A stretch of 5,709 bases of DNA, taken from positions 1-5,709 of the forward strand of contig JAUHYS010000152.1 in NCBI GenBank assembly GCA_030426445.1, given 5' to 3'. Shown here piece by piece: positions 5,494 through 5,709 of the stretch. The notes beneath the pieces are model-generated. The model did not search any database. It was not told where the DNA came from and saw only the letters and a program-made list of their open reading frames with translations. Origin of the DNA: a bacterium (GTDB taxonomy: Bacteria; UBA10199; DSSB01). Both the position numbers and the translations under genes were made by a program. Each line of letters starts with the position of its first letter. The first letter of the stretch is position 1.

Positions 5494-5709
5494 TTAAAAA
5501 ACTTTAACAATCCCACTAACACAACGCGTCATCTTCGTCAATGATAAATTGATATAAAATTTTTCAACTTTTTTGACTTTATTTCGCTCAAGACCCATTG
5601 GCTCCCAGCTACAGACGAAGGTATGAAAACCGAACTCATCTTTCCGAATTCCGGTCGTTTCAAAATAGATTTTTACATACATACCCTTATTTCTTGATCC
5701 GTTCCCTCT
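5494..5709 (-). CDS. Unrecognised protein, probably the C-terminal end of a gene continuing beyond the right edge
   Basis: I do not recognise this protein. The reading frame is open from its TAA at 5494 to the window edge. The first ATG in it, at 5682, would give 62 residues, but the AAGGG before that ATG is only one base away, too close for a normal Shine-Dalgarno sequence, so a longer gene cut by the edge is preferred. The visible residues alternate polar and hydrophobic in YVKIYFETTG and FYINLSLT, suggesting beta strands, with two cysteines (24 and 54 counted from that ATG). There is no signal peptide, membrane helix or known motif. The strong minus-strand terminator 17 bases downstream supports a real transcript ending here. 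A short stand-alone protein, or a non-coding RNA with a chance ORF, cannot be excluded. Confidence 0.45.
   Translation of the reverse strand, partial: RGNGSRNKGMYVKIYFETTGIRKDEFGFHTFVCSWEPMGLERNKVKKVEKFYINLSLTKMTRCVSGIVKVF

Noticed and set aside
1..5709. CRISPR array, transposon, insertion sequence, tRNA or rRNA.
   Set aside because: No spaced direct repeats, terminal inverted repeats with transposase, or conserved RNA gene sequences were seen; all long stretches are coding.

Overview
The window is an AT-rich stretch (roughly 60% A+T by eye) from a Gram-negative bacterium. The envelope origin is shown by a Pal lipoprotein and a CpoB/YbgF periplasmic protein. A tandem pair of ArsA/Get3-like ATPases together with a PilZ protein suggests a lineage around the former Deltaproteobacteria (Bdellovibrionota, Myxococcota or related low-GC candidate groups). 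That placement is an inference from gene content, not a match to a named genome. Six genes can be named at family level, and one further C-terminal fragment is unrecognised.

Layout. Positions 1-1904 hold a minus-strand operon read pal, cpoB, tsaD. pal and cpoB overlap by an ATGA, and tsaD follows 13 nt after cpoB and runs off the left edge. A 158-bp divergent intergenic region (1905-2062) contains two small inverted repeats. To its right, on the plus strand, lie a nitrilase-superfamily (carbon-nitrogen hydrolase) gene (2063-2851) and a single-domain PilZ gene (2914-3276). Facing these, on the minus strand, are two ArsA-family ATPase genes: a 310-aa protein first (5352 to 4420) and a 375-aa protein second (4423 to 3296), again overlapping by an ATGA. 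A plausible sigma70-type promoter lies just upstream of the pair. A strong rho-independent terminator (about 5434-5477, minus strand) separates it from the 3' end of another minus-strand ORF that is open to the right edge.

How the genes work together. Pal and CpoB belong to the Tol-Pal system, which ties the outer membrane to peptidoglycan and coordinates envelope constriction at division. The tolQRAB genes are not next to them here. tsaD is a housekeeping tRNA-modification gene that appears to share the transcript. The two ArsA-like proteins look like an obligate pair: the first keeps the signature lysine of the deviant Walker A but lacks the Asp-Pro-Ala loop, while the second keeps that loop but has serine in place of the signature lysine. 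This complementary pattern resembles the mycobacterial Rv3679/Rv3680 (Get3-like) pair. There is no arsenical pump, repressor or chaperone gene beside them, so arsenic resistance is unlikely. This pair is the most interesting item. I see no mobile element, CRISPR array, tRNA or rRNA, and no gene-free stretch longer than about 160 bases.
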